DNA from: SZUA-35 sp964351995
Lineage (GTDB): Bacteria; Actinomycetota; Acidimicrobiia; Acidimicrobiales; SZUA-35
Direction: 5' to 3'
Length of the DNA: 64,000 nucleotides
Assembly (NCBI GenBank): GCA_964351995.1
Contig: CAYGQE010000005.1
Coordinates: 62,001 to 126,000, forward strand
The translations under genes and the position numbers were made by a program. Shown here in pieces: positions 49,936-59,076 of this stretch (the stretch's first letter is position 1; the number at the start of each line of letters is the position of its first letter). Under the pieces are notes generated by a model. The model was given only the letters and a program-made list of their open reading frames with translations, did no database searches and was not told where the DNA came from.

Positions 49936-51093
49936 ATGAAGAGCGATTTCTCGCTGGCGGTGGTCGGCCTCGGCCTCGTGGGCAGTGGTGCGTTGCGCCA
50001 CGCTGCGGCCTTGGGATCGGTGGTCGGCATTGGGCCGGCTGAGCCATCCGATTGGGCGAACCACGATGGTGCGTTTGCCAGCCACTACGACTCGGGTCGA
50101 GTCACTCGCCGTCTCGATGCCAGACGGGAATGGGCGATCTTGGCCAGCCGCTCGATCGACAACTACTCACTCATCGAGCAGCAGTCCGGCATCAGCTTTC
50201 ATGCTCCGGTCGGCATGGCATACGTTCGCAACGACGTCGATGGCATCGAGCAACAGCGAGCCGTGGCCGCCGAGCTCGGCATTGCGATGAAGGAGAGCCC
50301 AGCCCCGGCGCCGTACAGCTTCTCTGGCGACTGGACCTGTCTCCTGGAGCAAGCACCGGCTGGTCACATCGACCCCCGCAAGATGCTCGAAGCTCAGCAT
50401 CTGGTGGCCAAGAGTGACGGAGCAGAACTGATCAGGTCCGAGGTGCGAACCGTGACTCGTGAGGGCAGCGGCTTCCGGTTGCGGGCCGACAACGGCCGCG
50501 ATCTGACCGCCGATCGCGTCATCATCGCAACGGGTTCGTACGGCAACGAACTGACGACCAAGCCGCCTGCGGTGTCGATTCGGTCCGAGGCGGTGATGTT
50601 GTGCGAGGTCGACTCGAAGGTGGCAGCTGCGCTCGAGATGCCGTCGCTGATTTGGTTGATCGATCATCCGGAACTCGTTGATGTCTACGTCGTTCCACCC
50701 GTGCAGTACCCCGATGGTCGTTGGTATCTGAAGATCGGTGGCGAGTGGAGTCCGGGTCCCCTGCTGAACGACGAAGCCTCGCGACGTTCATGGATGTGTG
50801 ACGCCGATGCCGACGACCGGATGGGGCTGATGCGAGACGTCGTCGACGAGCTACTGCCTGATGTCCCCTTCCTGTCCTTCTCGATGAAGCCGTGCGTCAT
50901 CACCGACACAACGACCGGTCTGCCCTTCATCGGGATCGTCGACGATGGCCGAGTGATAGCCCGAGGGGGCAACGGTCACGCGGCCAAAAGTGCCGATGCC
51001 ATCGGTGCCTTGGCAGTGGGGCTTGCCCAGACCGGCGAGTGGACAGACCCGGAACTCAGCGAGGCTGACTTCAGTCCCCGATTCGAGGCGTGA
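49936..51093 (+). CDS. FAD-dependent DAO-family oxidase (sarcosine-oxidase-like)
   Basis: A 385-residue flavoprotein with an N-terminal dinucleotide fold (AVVGLGLVGSGALRH), a second FAD contact (RVIIATGSYGNEL) and the C-terminal GGNGHAAKSADAIGA that closes over the FAD. It resembles monomeric sarcosine or N-methyl-amino-acid oxidases, so the likely reaction is oxidation of a secondary amine with peroxide release. The conserved covalent-FAD cysteine was not clearly identified. Converges with, and overlaps by 23 nt, the acyl-CoA-dehydrogenase-like gene. Confidence 0.83.
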   Translation: MKSDFSLAVVGLGLVGSGALRHAAALGSVVGIGPAEPSDWANHDGAFASHYDSGRVTRRLDARREWAILASRSIDNYSLIEQQSGISFHAPVGMAYVRNDVDGIEQQRAVAAELGIAMKESPAPAPYSFSGDWTCLLEQAPAGHIDPRKMLEAQHLVAKSDGAELIRSEVRTVTREGSGFRLRADNGRDLTADRVIIATGSYGNELTTKPPAVSIRSEAVMLCEVDSKVAAALEMPSLIWLIDHPELVDVYVVPPVQYPDGRWYLKIGGEWSPGPLLNDEASRRSWMCDADADDRMGLMRDVVDELLPDVPFLSFSMKPCVITDTTTGLPFIGIVDDGRVIARGGNGHAAKSADAIGALAVGLAQTGEWTDPELSEADFSPRFEA

Positions 51094-52165
51094 GCCCTTT
51101 CAAGGTCGCCGCTTTTCCGTCGGGACTCTGGGCCTGGATCACATAGAACAGGGCTTCCCGGCTGAGGCGTTGGGCCGTGTGGCCGGATTCAATCGCTGCG
51201 CCACCGCTGGCGGCGAGCTGCGTCGTGGTGAGCTGTTGGACAGCAAGCAGCGCTGAGGTTCGAGCGCGCGCCGTCACGGCCACCAAATCATCGTCCACGG
51301 CCTTGTCCGCAATCGCTTGGTCGACGCGTTGACACTGCGCCTCGGCCGCTCCGTGTTGTTCGATCCACCACGGTTTCATCGCAGCCGCCGTATCAGGTGC
51401 GACGAGATCGAGTTCTGCGATCGCTCGATCCCCGATTCCGAGACACAGCGGGCTGGGGCGTGCGGACAGCGCTCGGTCGCGAACGGCCCAACGATCGAAA
51501 TCGGCCACGCTCAACACCTGTTCTGGCTCGACGCGCAGCGAGTCGAACCGGAGCGCGACGGTCTGTGTTGCTTGAAACACCATGAGATCGAACCACTTGT
51601 CGACCAGAAGGCCCGGCGCTTCGACGGCTGGCAAGAGCGCCCACACGAGCTGTCCGTCGGCCGTCTTTGCAGCGACGGTCATCACCTCAGCGTGGCCCCA
51701 CGACGTCACCCATGGAGCGATGCCGGAAAGCACCCAGCCGTCGCCCTCAGCAACCGCCGCGAGCACGGGTGGGCCGGGGCGTCGAACGTGAGCAAACGCC
51801 GTGCCAGCAAGCGTGTCGGTCAGCAACCGTGGCAGCCACTGCTGACGAAGATCGTCGTTCTTGGTTGCGGCCACGGCGCCCGTGGCTCCGTGGTGCTGGG
51901 CGAAAGCAAAGGTCGTAGCGCCGCAGCCTGAGCTCAGCAGTCGCAGCGTTGTCCGGCCTTCGGCAGGCGAGAGCCCGAGGCCACCGGCGCTCTCCGGCGC
52001 CACCATGGCGAAGAGACCGAGCTGGCCAAGCGAGGCGATGTTGGCCGCAGGGAACGCTCCGGAACGGTCGACGTCGGATGCTCCGGGCAGCAGTTGCTGC
52101 TCGACCAGGTGAGTGAGTTGGTCGAACAAAGCGGAGCGGTCCGACTGCTTGGGTTCAGCGAGCAC
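51071..52165 (-). CDS. Acyl-CoA-dehydrogenase-like protein
   Basis: A 364-residue protein. The N-terminal half follows the acyl-CoA dehydrogenase fold (LGLFAMVAPESAGGLGLSPAE, FAQHHGATGAVA, GWVLSGIAPWVTSWGHA), but the C-terminal half is short and lacks the YEGT-type motif and the classical base, so it may act as a flavin monooxygenase-like or non-catalytic member. Its product is probably not a fatty acyl-CoA. TTG/ATG start at 52165; isolated on this strand. Confidence 0.75.
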   Translation of the reverse strand: MLAEPKQSDRSALFDQLTHLVEQQLLPGASDVDRSGAFPAANIASLGQLGLFAMVAPESAGGLGLSPAEGRTTLRLLSSGCGATTFAFAQHHGATGAVAATKNDDLRQQWLPRLLTDTLAGTAFAHVRRPGPPVLAAVAEGDGWVLSGIAPWVTSWGHAEVMTVAAKTADGQLVWALLPAVEAPGLLVDKWFDLMVFQATQTVALRFDSLRVEPEQVLSVADFDRWAVRDRALSARPSPLCLGIGDRAIAELDLVAPDTAAAMKPWWIEQHGAAEAQCQRVDQAIADKAVDDDLVAVTARARTSALLAVQQLTTTQLAASGGAAIESGHTAQRLSREALFYVIQAQSPDGKAATLKGLTPRIGD

Positions 52166-52357
52166 CCAGACATCCTGCCCGAACGTTGGCGTCAGCGCGA
52201 ACCCATCGGATCAACTCACCATCGAGGTGCGTTGACGCCACTCGTCATCGTGTCTGCGGCATCAGTCAACGCAGCCAACACATCGTTGTGATGCTGGCTG
52301 CCGGTTGACGTCACGTTCTCCAGGATTCCACAGACCGGATCTGCCAAGCTCGCATCC

Positions 52358-52670
52358 GTGCTGCATCACTTCAGCGAGGATCCAACGATCGAGCGGTTCG
52401 AACCTCACGTTCCCAAGACAAACCCGTCACAGCAGCCGGGCGTGTGGACGATCGATACAGCCGTGGGAAGAAGCCCATGGTCAGTGGATCAGCAGGACAA
52501 CCGTGAAACCGGTATCGGTGGCTGCCGTCGGGAGCTTGCTCGATGCCCACGCCCGGGCCGGCATCGAGCTTCGTCTCGTCGCCAACTTGTGGCCGATCGT
52601 CGAGGTGATGAGCGATGACCGATGGGGCTTCAGCCACGTTCGTCTGGCGAACGCCGCTCCCATCACCTGA
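52358..52670 (+). pseudogene. Decayed DUF6886-family gene
   Basis: Starting at a GTG, LHHFSEDPTIERFEPHVP and QQPGVWTID match the N-terminus I recall for the DUF6886 family. The frame then breaks near 52460. In another frame, from about 52475, HGQWISRTTVKPVSVAAVGS, LLDAHARAGIELRLVANLWP and VRLANAAP match the family's C-terminus. The middle of the protein is missing, so this is an internal deletion plus frame change. The 190 bp before it (52166-52357) show no gene. Confidence 0.7.
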
Positions 52671-52688
52671 ACATCGCAACCAAAGGCG

Positions 52689-54131
52689 TCAGTCGAAGGC
52701 GCCGATGTTCTTGACCAGCTGGCGGGCTGAAGCCAAACAGCCGGCCGTCAGCAGCCCCGTGGCGACTGCGGCGCTCGCGTAACCCAGTTGGACCGCATCG
52801 ATCGTGTTGATGTCGTTCAGGACTTCGTCGCTGCTCAGGAGGTCGCGAACCGCTTCGATGTCGCCGATTCGTGCGCCGACGACGCTGAAGATCACGAGTC
52901 CTCCGATCGCAGCACCATAGGCCCAGGCCAGCGATCGGATGAATTGGTGGGCACCGGAGACACGGCCCATCTCGTCGGGCCGAGCTCTTCCTTGGAGAAT
53001 CGCCAATCCCGATGTGGTGATCGCGCCAATGCCGAACCCAGCGATGGACGTCGACACGAAGAGGACCGGCAGTGGTAGCTCGAACCAGATGGCAGTCGCC
53101 GAAATCACCATGGTTCCTGCCAGCAATCGCGCGCCGATACGAACGACATAGGCCGCATCCATTCGCTCCTGCATCCGGCTGGCAGCAAAGGCTCCGGCAG
53201 TCCAACCGAACGTCAGGAACAACACCGAGAAGGCAGCGCCGGCCGCTGATGCGCCTCGGGCCGCCCGAAGATACAGCGGCAGGTAGGCGCCAGCCCCGGT
53301 TCCCCCAGCGATCCCGAGAAATGCGGTGAGATGCACGTGGCGCCACCTTCGCCCACCGATGTGCTCGAGCCGGAGTACCGGATCTTCGATCGAGCGAGAG
53401 AGACGGACATACAGGAACCCGAGGGCAATGACGGCGAGCAGCCAGGCGAAGGCAAAGCGGTTGGTGGTCGAGGCAGCCATGAGCAGGCAGCTCGCCAGGC
53501 TGCCCATCACGATGAACCCGCGAAGATCGAAGGCGGCGGTGCTGTTGCCTTCGTGTTTGCCCGGCATACGCCGCCATCCAATTGCGGTGGCTGCGATCCC
53601 GACCGGGATCGTGAAGGTGAAGATGGAACGCCATCCGGCGAGACTCACCAGCACGGCTGCGATCGCTGGACCTCCAACGCCCATGACTCCCCAGACTGCC
53701 GAGATCGCCGCATACATTCGAGGCCGTACGTCAGCGTCATAGCTGAGGCCTACTGCAGCAATGGTGCTGCCGATGACGCCACCTGCACCGAGCCCCTGTC
53801 CGATGCGGAAGGCAATCAGCATCGGCATCGAGGTCGCCAGTGCACAAGCGATTGAGCTGATGATGAAGGTGACCATCGATGTTCGGAACACGATGCGGAC
53901 GCCATAGCCATCAACGGTCGGGCCGATGGCCAACACCGCAACCGCTGTGGCCAACAACTCCGCAGTGATGATCCAAGGAAGCAGACTGATCGACCCGAGT
54001 TCGGCACCGATTTCCGGGGAAGCAGCCGACACCGACAGCGTGTTGTACGAGACGAGTGCGGTCGTCGCAAGGATCGCCAGCGTTGCCGGCCGAAGCTCGG
54101 CCGAGAAGATGCTGCGCTTCCGGGTTTCCAA
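52689..54131 (-). CDS. MFS drug-type transporter
   Basis: A 480-residue major-facilitator protein with about 14 hydrophobic segments. It shows the antiporter motif C (GVMGVGGPAIAAVL) in helix 5 and acidic/charged loop motifs (DGYGVRIVFR, DADVRPRMYA) of the DHA2 (EmrB/QacA) type. Likely exports a small hydrophobic compound using the proton gradient. Divergent from the BrkB gene. Start at 54131 is a GTG/ATG-like codon just inside the gap; TM count is by eye. Confidence 0.83.
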   Translation of the reverse strand: METRKRSIFSAELRPATLAILATTALVSYNTLSVSAASPEIGAELGSISLLPWIITAELLATAVAVLAIGPTVDGYGVRIVFRTSMVTFIISSIACALATSMPMLIAFRIGQGLGAGGVIGSTIAAVGLSYDADVRPRMYAAISAVWGVMGVGGPAIAAVLVSLAGWRSIFTFTIPVGIAATAIGWRRMPGKHEGNSTAAFDLRGFIVMGSLASCLLMAASTTNRFAFAWLLAVIALGFLYVRLSRSIEDPVLRLEHIGGRRWRHVHLTAFLGIAGGTGAGAYLPLYLRAARGASAAGAAFSVLFLTFGWTAGAFAASRMQERMDAAYVVRIGARLLAGTMVISATAIWFELPLPVLFVSTSIAGFGIGAITTSGLAILQGRARPDEMGRVSGAHQFIRSLAWAYGAAIGGLVIFSVVGARIGDIEAVRDLLSSDEVLNDINTIDAVQLGYASAAVATGLLTAGCLASARQLVKNIGAFD

Positions 54132-54266
54132 GTGGCGGAGACTAACGACTCCGTTGTGGGCAAGGGATGGTCCGGGGCGACGGCAATGCTGCGTTCACAG
54201 AAGCGCTCACACGATCGCCCTGCATGTGCAGGAGGTTTGGGGACCTACGATTCACCACGATCACCA

Positions 54267-55196
54267 ATGGACCTCGCCCTACGCTCCCCCACGCCGCCCA
54301 AGCGGCCGCTCGCTTTGGCCCGATGGCTGTGGCAGCTCGCACGGGACGTCGTGCATGACTACTCCCGGGATGGAATCGGCGACGTCGCTGCGTCGATCAC
54401 ATTTTGGACGATCTTGTCGGTCCCCGCAGCGGTGTTGGCACTCGTCAGCTTCCTCAGCTCACTCGAAGCTGTCGTTGGAGTGTCCGTTGCCAACGATGTC
54501 GAAGCCGAGGTGCAACTCTTTGTCTCCGAAACTTTCACCGACTCAGAAGCACTGAGTGAGACGGTCTCAGAATTGTTCAACACCTCCAGCACGGGTGTTG
54601 CGACCGTGGCCACGATCGCCGCCATCTTCACGTTGTCGAGAGCGTTCGCCGGGCTGATCCGGGCGCTCGACATCGCCTACGGCGTCGAGGACAGCCGGCC
54701 GTGGTGGTTCTTGCGGATCGTGGCCATCGGTTTGGGTCTCGGAACGGTGGTGATCGTTGCGTCGGGAGCCACCGTGTTGGCAGCGCTGCCATCGCTGCCG
54801 TTCGACGGTGCTTTGCGTTTGTTGACCGCACCCGTCGTCCTTGTTGCCCTGGTGATCTGGGCGACAACGATCTTCCACATCGGCCCGAACCACCGCACCC
54901 CTTGGCGATACGACCTCCCAGGAGCCATCTTCACCACAGCTGGTTGGGTCGTGGCGACGCAGGGCTTCGCCTTGTATGTCCGAGCCTCCGGGCAGGGCAA
55001 CGACGTGCAATCAGGTGTTGGCGCCATCTTGCTGGCGCTCACCTTGATCTACGTGTTGAGCATGGTGTTGCTCCTCGGAGCAGAGATCAACGACGTACTC
55101 GCCCAACGAGCCGGGGTTGCGGAGCGGGCGCCCTCCGTGGTGAAGCAGGCCCGTTCGTTGCGAGATCGAGTTCGGCCAAGCAAGACGAGCTCCTGA
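54267..55196 (+). CDS. YihY/BrkB-family inner-membrane protein
   Basis: A 309-residue protein with six hydrophobic segments and the family landmarks ASITFWTILSVPAAVLAL near the first helix and GAILLALTLIYVLSMVLLLGAEIN near the last. The family is widespread and its role is not established, despite the old virulence or RNase BN labels. ATG 54267 is chosen because the longer frame back to 54132 is low-complexity and lacks a ribosome site. Followed after 120 bp by the M14 gene. Confidence 0.8.
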   Translation: MDLALRSPTPPKRPLALARWLWQLARDVVHDYSRDGIGDVAASITFWTILSVPAAVLALVSFLSSLEAVVGVSVANDVEAEVQLFVSETFTDSEALSETVSELFNTSSTGVATVATIAAIFTLSRAFAGLIRALDIAYGVEDSRPWWFLRIVAIGLGLGTVVIVASGATVLAALPSLPFDGALRLLTAPVVLVALVIWATTIFHIGPNHRTPWRYDLPGAIFTTAGWVVATQGFALYVRASGQGNDVQSGVGAILLALTLIYVLSMVLLLGAEINDVLAQRAGVAERAPSVVKQARSLRDRVRPSKTSS

Positions 55197-55316
55197 TCGT
55201 CGATCGGCCCGAGGCACCGAGTTCGGTCGTGCTCGGTCATGGCCCAGAACGGCGGCTGGACCTTCCGTAGCCCAGGCGTTCGACCGATGGCTATGGGCTC
55301 CGGTACCTTGCGGTCG

Positions 55317-56231
55317 ATGGACCGCTTCTATCCGATTGGCACACCTGGCGAGCCGTGGGGCGACTCAGAAAGGCTGCAATGGTTCGAGTCTCAGACCGTG
55401 AAGCGCAGCTACCGAGAAGAGGTACTCGACAAGATCGAACGACTCGATGGATCGTTCGAGGTCACCACCTACGGGGCGCTGCCGCTCGATGTCGACCGCT
55501 ATCCCCTCATGGCTGTCACGGTTCTGGCAGATCGCGCCGACGCACCGTGGGCGCTGATCACTGGAGGTGTGCACGGCTACGAAACCAGCGGTGTTCAGGG
55601 AGCGCTGAGATTTCTCGAGTCACACGCTGCCGCCTACCGCGATCGGGTGAACCTCCTGGTGCTGCCCTGCGTGAGTCCCTGGGGCTACGAAGTCATAAAC
55701 CGCTGGAATCCGAACTGTCTCGACCCCAATCGGTCGTTCGTCGTCGACAGTCCATCCGAAGAAGCGGCCGCGGTGATGACGCTGCTCGACGATCGTGACG
55801 TTGACTTCGCCGTTCACATGGATCTCCACGAGACCACGGACAGCGACGAGACCGAGTTTCGACCAGCCGTTGCCGCTCGGGACGGCAAGGCCTCGCACCC
55901 CGGCCTGATACCCGACGGGTTCTACACCGTCGGAGACACCGAGAATCCCCAGCCAGAATTCCAGCGTGCGATCATCGTCGGAGTCGAACAGGTCACCCAC
56001 ATTGCACCGGCCGACGACGCAGGTCAGATCATCGGGTCAGACGTCACCCAGCACGGTGTCATCAACTACCCGTTCACCGATCTCGGCTTGTGCGCAGGCG
56101 TGACCAACGCGTTATTCACCACCACGACTGAGGTCTACCCGGACAGCCCGAACGCAACGCCCGAGGCCTGCATCGCTGCCCAAGTTGCGACGGTGCGCGC
56201 CGGCCTCGACTTCGCTCTCGAGCTCATCTAG
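55317..56231 (+). CDS. M14-family zinc carboxypeptidase/deacylase
   Basis: A 304-residue enzyme with the first zinc ligands in GGVHGYETSG (HxxE), the third in MDLHETTD and a late Glu in TTTTEVYPDS that can be the general base. Layout is closest to succinylglutamate-desuccinylase/aspartoacylase-like M14 proteins. In-frame ATGs at 55239, 55287 and 55293 lie upstream; none has a clear ribosome site, and 55317 is nearest to the conserved body. Confidence 0.78.
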   Translation: MDRFYPIGTPGEPWGDSERLQWFESQTVKRSYREEVLDKIERLDGSFEVTTYGALPLDVDRYPLMAVTVLADRADAPWALITGGVHGYETSGVQGALRFLESHAAAYRDRVNLLVLPCVSPWGYEVINRWNPNCLDPNRSFVVDSPSEEAAAVMTLLDDRDVDFAVHMDLHETTDSDETEFRPAVAARDGKASHPGLIPDGFYTVGDTENPQPEFQRAIIVGVEQVTHIAPADDAGQIIGSDVTQHGVINYPFTDLGLCAGVTNALFTTTTEVYPDSPNATPEACIAAQVATVRAGLDFALELI

Positions 56232-56236
56232 AAGGG

Positions 56237-56944
56237 TCAGGAGTACGAGCGAGATGCTCGATCCTGGAGCGCCTGGGCGATCTCGGGGCCAACGATTCCG
56301 CCGAGTTCGGAGCGCAAGCTGATGGCGACAGGGACCTCGCCGACGTACGCCGATGGCAAACCGTCGGCATGTCGGCCCTCGGTGCAGCACCAGGCCAGGC
56401 CGTCGGCGTCCTCGCCCCAATCAGATCGCTGCCACCGCCGGAGGGTCTTCGAGCCGTCGTCGTTCTGATCGACACGAATCGGAACTTGCCAGCAGATCGT
56501 TGGACGCCAGTCCATCGGCGACTCGTCGTCGTCGAGTGCCGACAGATACAGAGCGCAACCCTCACCCCCGGTGAACCCGGGACGGTTGTGGAAGATGCAG
56601 GCGTTGTTGACCACCCGAGTGGCACGACCGCCGTCGGGATTGTTCGGTGCATCTCGCAAGACACCGTTTGCCGCCGCTTCTGCATGGTTCTCGAACCGAG
56701 CGGGGTCGAGTGTCAGCCCGAGCATCTCGATCCGCATCGCTTCATCATCGCCGAGCAGGTGCGCGCCCTCGCTGCAGCATCCCTGTGCCAGCTCGGGTGC
56801 TGGCTTGTCGAGAATGCCCTGGCATCCGTTGCCCCAAAGGCACTGCCAGTTCGAGTCCGTGAATCCCACATCGATGCGCCAACGGGTTCCGTCGACGGGG
56901 TCGGTGAACTCTTCGAATTGTTCCGGTCCGGGAGACGACACCAT
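56237..56944 (-). CDS. Cysteine-rich hypothetical protein
   Basis: A 235-residue protein, not assigned. It has a metal-site-like cysteine set: CLWGNGCQGIL, QGCCSEGAH, NACIFHNRPGF, GGEGCALYL and WCCTEGRH. Spacing suggests a Zn or Fe-S binding fold, and the overall order recalls the Cys-rich YkgJ/DUF3109-type proteins, but I could not match it confidently. Overlaps nothing; converges with the M14 gene. Confidence 0.6.
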   Translation of the reverse strand: MVSSPGPEQFEEFTDPVDGTRWRIDVGFTDSNWQCLWGNGCQGILDKPAPELAQGCCSEGAHLLGDDEAMRIEMLGLTLDPARFENHAEAAANGVLRDAPNNPDGGRATRVVNNACIFHNRPGFTGGEGCALYLSALDDDESPMDWRPTICWQVPIRVDQNDDGSKTLRRWQRSDWGEDADGLAWCCTEGRHADGLPSAYVGEVPVAISLRSELGGIVGPEIAQALQDRASRSYS

Positions 56945-56997
56945 CGACCGGACTATACGGGCGCCGCTCCACAGGAACAGGCAACGATCCGGCGGCG

Positions 56998-57564
56998 TCA
57001 GTCGACCGCACCGAGCGCTCGAAGGGTCATGGTCAACATGGTGTCGAGTTCGTCGTCGGTGACGCTGCTGTTTGCCACGATTCGCTGGGAGATCAGCGGG
57101 CCTTGAATGACATGCATCGCCATCTCGAGGTCGATGCTGACATCGATCTCGCCTCTTGCGATCGCACGCTGCAACGCCACCACAGTGGGACCCCGCGGCT
57201 GTACTCGTGCCTCGCGGAACAGCTCGCGGTTCTCGTCACTCTCGATCGATCGGCTGATCATCCACACGAACAACGCTCGGCTCTGCGGCGAGGCGGCAGC
57301 GTCCAGGTATCGGCGATGGATCTGCTCGAGGTCGCCACGCAGAGATCCCGTGTCGGGCGGCGCGTCGGCACTGACCTTGACACCGACAGCAGCAAACACC
57401 AAGGCGGTCGTCGTGCCGAAGTGTCGGTACATGGTCGTCTTTGCCACGCCTGACCGCCTGACCACTTCGTCTCCCGTGACAGCGTCCGGGCCTTCAGAAC
57501 TCAGGATCTCAATCGCTGCATCGATGAGCCGACGTCGGGCGTCTTCACTCCTGGGGCGAGCCAT
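56998..57564 (-). CDS. TetR-family transcriptional regulator
   Basis: A 188-residue regulator with an N-terminal HTH (ARRRLIDAAIEILSSEG...VTGDEVVRRSGVAKTTMYRHFGTTTALVFAA) and a helical effector domain (TetR_C type). ATG 57564 follows the family start (MARPRSEDAR). Divergent from the DUF6326 membrane gene with 152 bp between, so it likely represses that gene and itself. Confidence 0.88.
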   Translation of the reverse strand: MARPRSEDARRRLIDAAIEILSSEGPDAVTGDEVVRRSGVAKTTMYRHFGTTTALVFAAVGVKVSADAPPDTGSLRGDLEQIHRRYLDAAASPQSRALFVWMISRSIESDENRELFREARVQPRGPTVVALQRAIARGEIDVSIDLEMAMHVIQGPLISQRIVANSSVTDDELDTMLTMTLRALGAVD

Positions 57565-57591
57565 AACGCTTGGGAGCATAGCGAGACACAA

Positions 57592-57605
57592 CCAGCCGAA
57601 AGGCT
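57592..57605. promoter_or_regulatory. Small hairpin in the TetR/DUF6326 promoter gap
   Basis: CAGCC-GAAA-GGCTG forms a perfect 5-bp stem with a GNRA-type loop, between the divergent TetR and DUF6326 starts. It could lie in an mRNA leader or be an operator half; no larger palindrome was found in the gap. Confidence 0.3.
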
Positions 57606-57716
57606 GACGTGGCGGGCCGCATTTTCAATTACGATCCGATTTGGAGCGAAACGCTGCTCCCGGAGTTCGGACGGCCGACGGCCACCGATCGCCTGCCCAA
57701 GAAAGGACTCCACACC

Positions 57717-58175
57717 ATGCAAACGCATCCACAATCAGCCGAGCTCACCGAACCCATCGACACCCGGATCAAGATGTCGGCCCTCTGGATCGCAATGGTC
57801 TTCGTATTCGCCTACGTCGACATCTTCTCGCTCTACAAGCCCGGAATCATCGACGACATACAGGCAGGCAAGATCTACGTCTTCGACATCACACAGACGT
57901 TCCTGTTCTTCACAACGTTGTTCATCGTGATTCCGTCGCTGATGGTCTTCTTCACCCTCGTCTTGCCACCAAGAGCCAATCGGGCCACGAACACCATCGT
58001 CCCCGGCATCTACGCCGTGGTCGTGATCGGCAACGCCGTCGGCGAATGGAGCTACTACATCTTCGGGAGCGTCGTCGAAGCAGTTCTGCTCGCAGGCGTG
58101 ATCGCCTACGCCAGGACTCTGGGCCGTTCAGGTCTGGAGATCGAGCACGCCAGCGACCGACTCGACCGCTCGTGA
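57717..58175 (+). CDS. DUF6326-family membrane protein
   Basis: A 152-residue protein with four hydrophobic segments: KMSALWIAMVFVFAYVDIFS, QTFLFFTTLFIVIPSLMVFF, IVPGIYAVVVIGNAVGEWSY, VVEAVLLAGVIAYA. The motif VDIFSLYKPG after helix one fits the DUF6326 group. AAAGGAC lies a few bases before the ATG at 57717. Under likely control of the divergent TetR gene. Converges with, and overlaps by 48 nt, the LLM gene at 58128. Confidence 0.72.
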   Translation: MQTHPQSAELTEPIDTRIKMSALWIAMVFVFAYVDIFSLYKPGIIDDIQAGKIYVFDITQTFLFFTTLFIVIPSLMVFFTLVLPPRANRATNTIVPGIYAVVVIGNAVGEWSYYIFGSVVEAVLLAGVIAYARTLGRSGLEIEHASDRLDRS

Positions 58176-59015
58176 CCACGAATCCGGTGCGACCGCCGGG
58201 CGGATCACGAACTTGGAGAACCCAACATCGAGGAATGCCTCCATGTGTTTGCGAAGTCCGGCTGCGCCGACGGCGATGACGTCGTGCGCGTCAAGATCTG
58301 GACGCCTTGCCTCGACGGATTGTCGAACCTCATCAGGAATGGGTCCGTCGGTCCAACTGATGTTGACACCGAAGTGTTCACCGTCGATGTGGTTCCCTGC
58401 TGCTTCTGCCTCCGCTTCGATCACACGTCGGCTCTCTGCGGCTTCGGCTGGTGGGCACAGCCCCGGCATCCAACCTTCTCCGATCCGGCCGCATCGGCGC
58501 AGCGCCGCTGGGACCTGTCCGCCGAGCCAGACTTCGAGCGGGTCCTGCTTCGGCTGCACGGCCAGCGACACGTCCCGGTACTGGTAGTGGTCTCCTGCGA
58601 ACGACACGGTCTCGCCTGCCCAGAGGCTTCGCATGATCGAAAGCGACTCCTCCAACATCTTGGTCCGAGCAGCTACCTCGACACCTTGGGCCGCAAGCTC
58701 CTCCGGACGCTTCAAACCGATGACGGCAAGCAACAGCAGACGCCCGTTGGACAACTGATCGAGCGTGGCGAGTTGTTTCGCCAGGAAGACCGGGTCACGC
58801 CCTGGCACGACCAGGTGTGTGCCGAGTTTGAGTCGCTCCCGCCGACCCGCGGCAACCGCAAGCGCAGCGATGGGGTCGAGCGTTGGTGCCGCCACGATGT
58901 CGGGGATCCACAACGAGTCGTAGCCGAGATCGTCGAGGGCATCGACGAGTGTGAGGAACTCTGCAGGATCGCTCGCAACGCCGGCCCCTGCAGCAACGCC
59001 GATTCGTACCTTCAT
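58128..59015 (-). CDS. LLM-class F420-dependent oxidoreductase
   Basis: A 295-residue luciferase-like barrel (MKVRIGVAAGAGV, LDDLGYDSLWIPDI, LGTHLVVPGRDPVFLAKQLA, SNGRLLLLAVIG). The segment VWLGGQVPAALRRCGRIGEGWMPG is the usual phosphate/F420 contact. Matches the F420-dependent N5,N10-methylene-H4MPT-reductase-like group common in actinomycetes; substrate unknown. ATG 59015 is preferred over the much longer frame beginning at 59462, which is antisense to the AAC(3) gene. Confidence 0.85.
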   Translation of the reverse strand: MKVRIGVAAGAGVASDPAEFLTLVDALDDLGYDSLWIPDIVAAPTLDPIAALAVAAGRRERLKLGTHLVVPGRDPVFLAKQLATLDQLSNGRLLLLAVIGLKRPEELAAQGVEVAARTKMLEESLSIMRSLWAGETVSFAGDHYQYRDVSLAVQPKQDPLEVWLGGQVPAALRRCGRIGEGWMPGLCPPAEAAESRRVIEAEAEAAGNHIDGEHFGVNISWTDGPIPDEVRQSVEARRPDLDAHDVIAVGAAGLRKHMEAFLDVGFSKFVIRPAVAPDSWSRAVESVAGVLDLQT

Positions 59016-59076
59016 GTGGTCACTGTTGCACTGAATGCGTGCGCCAGGAAAAGGCGATCCTGTCATACTGCTGCTC

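Noticed and set aside
55375..55400. tRNA T-arm-like GGTTCGAGTC
   Set aside because: Lies inside the M14 gene with no acceptor or anticodon stems around it.
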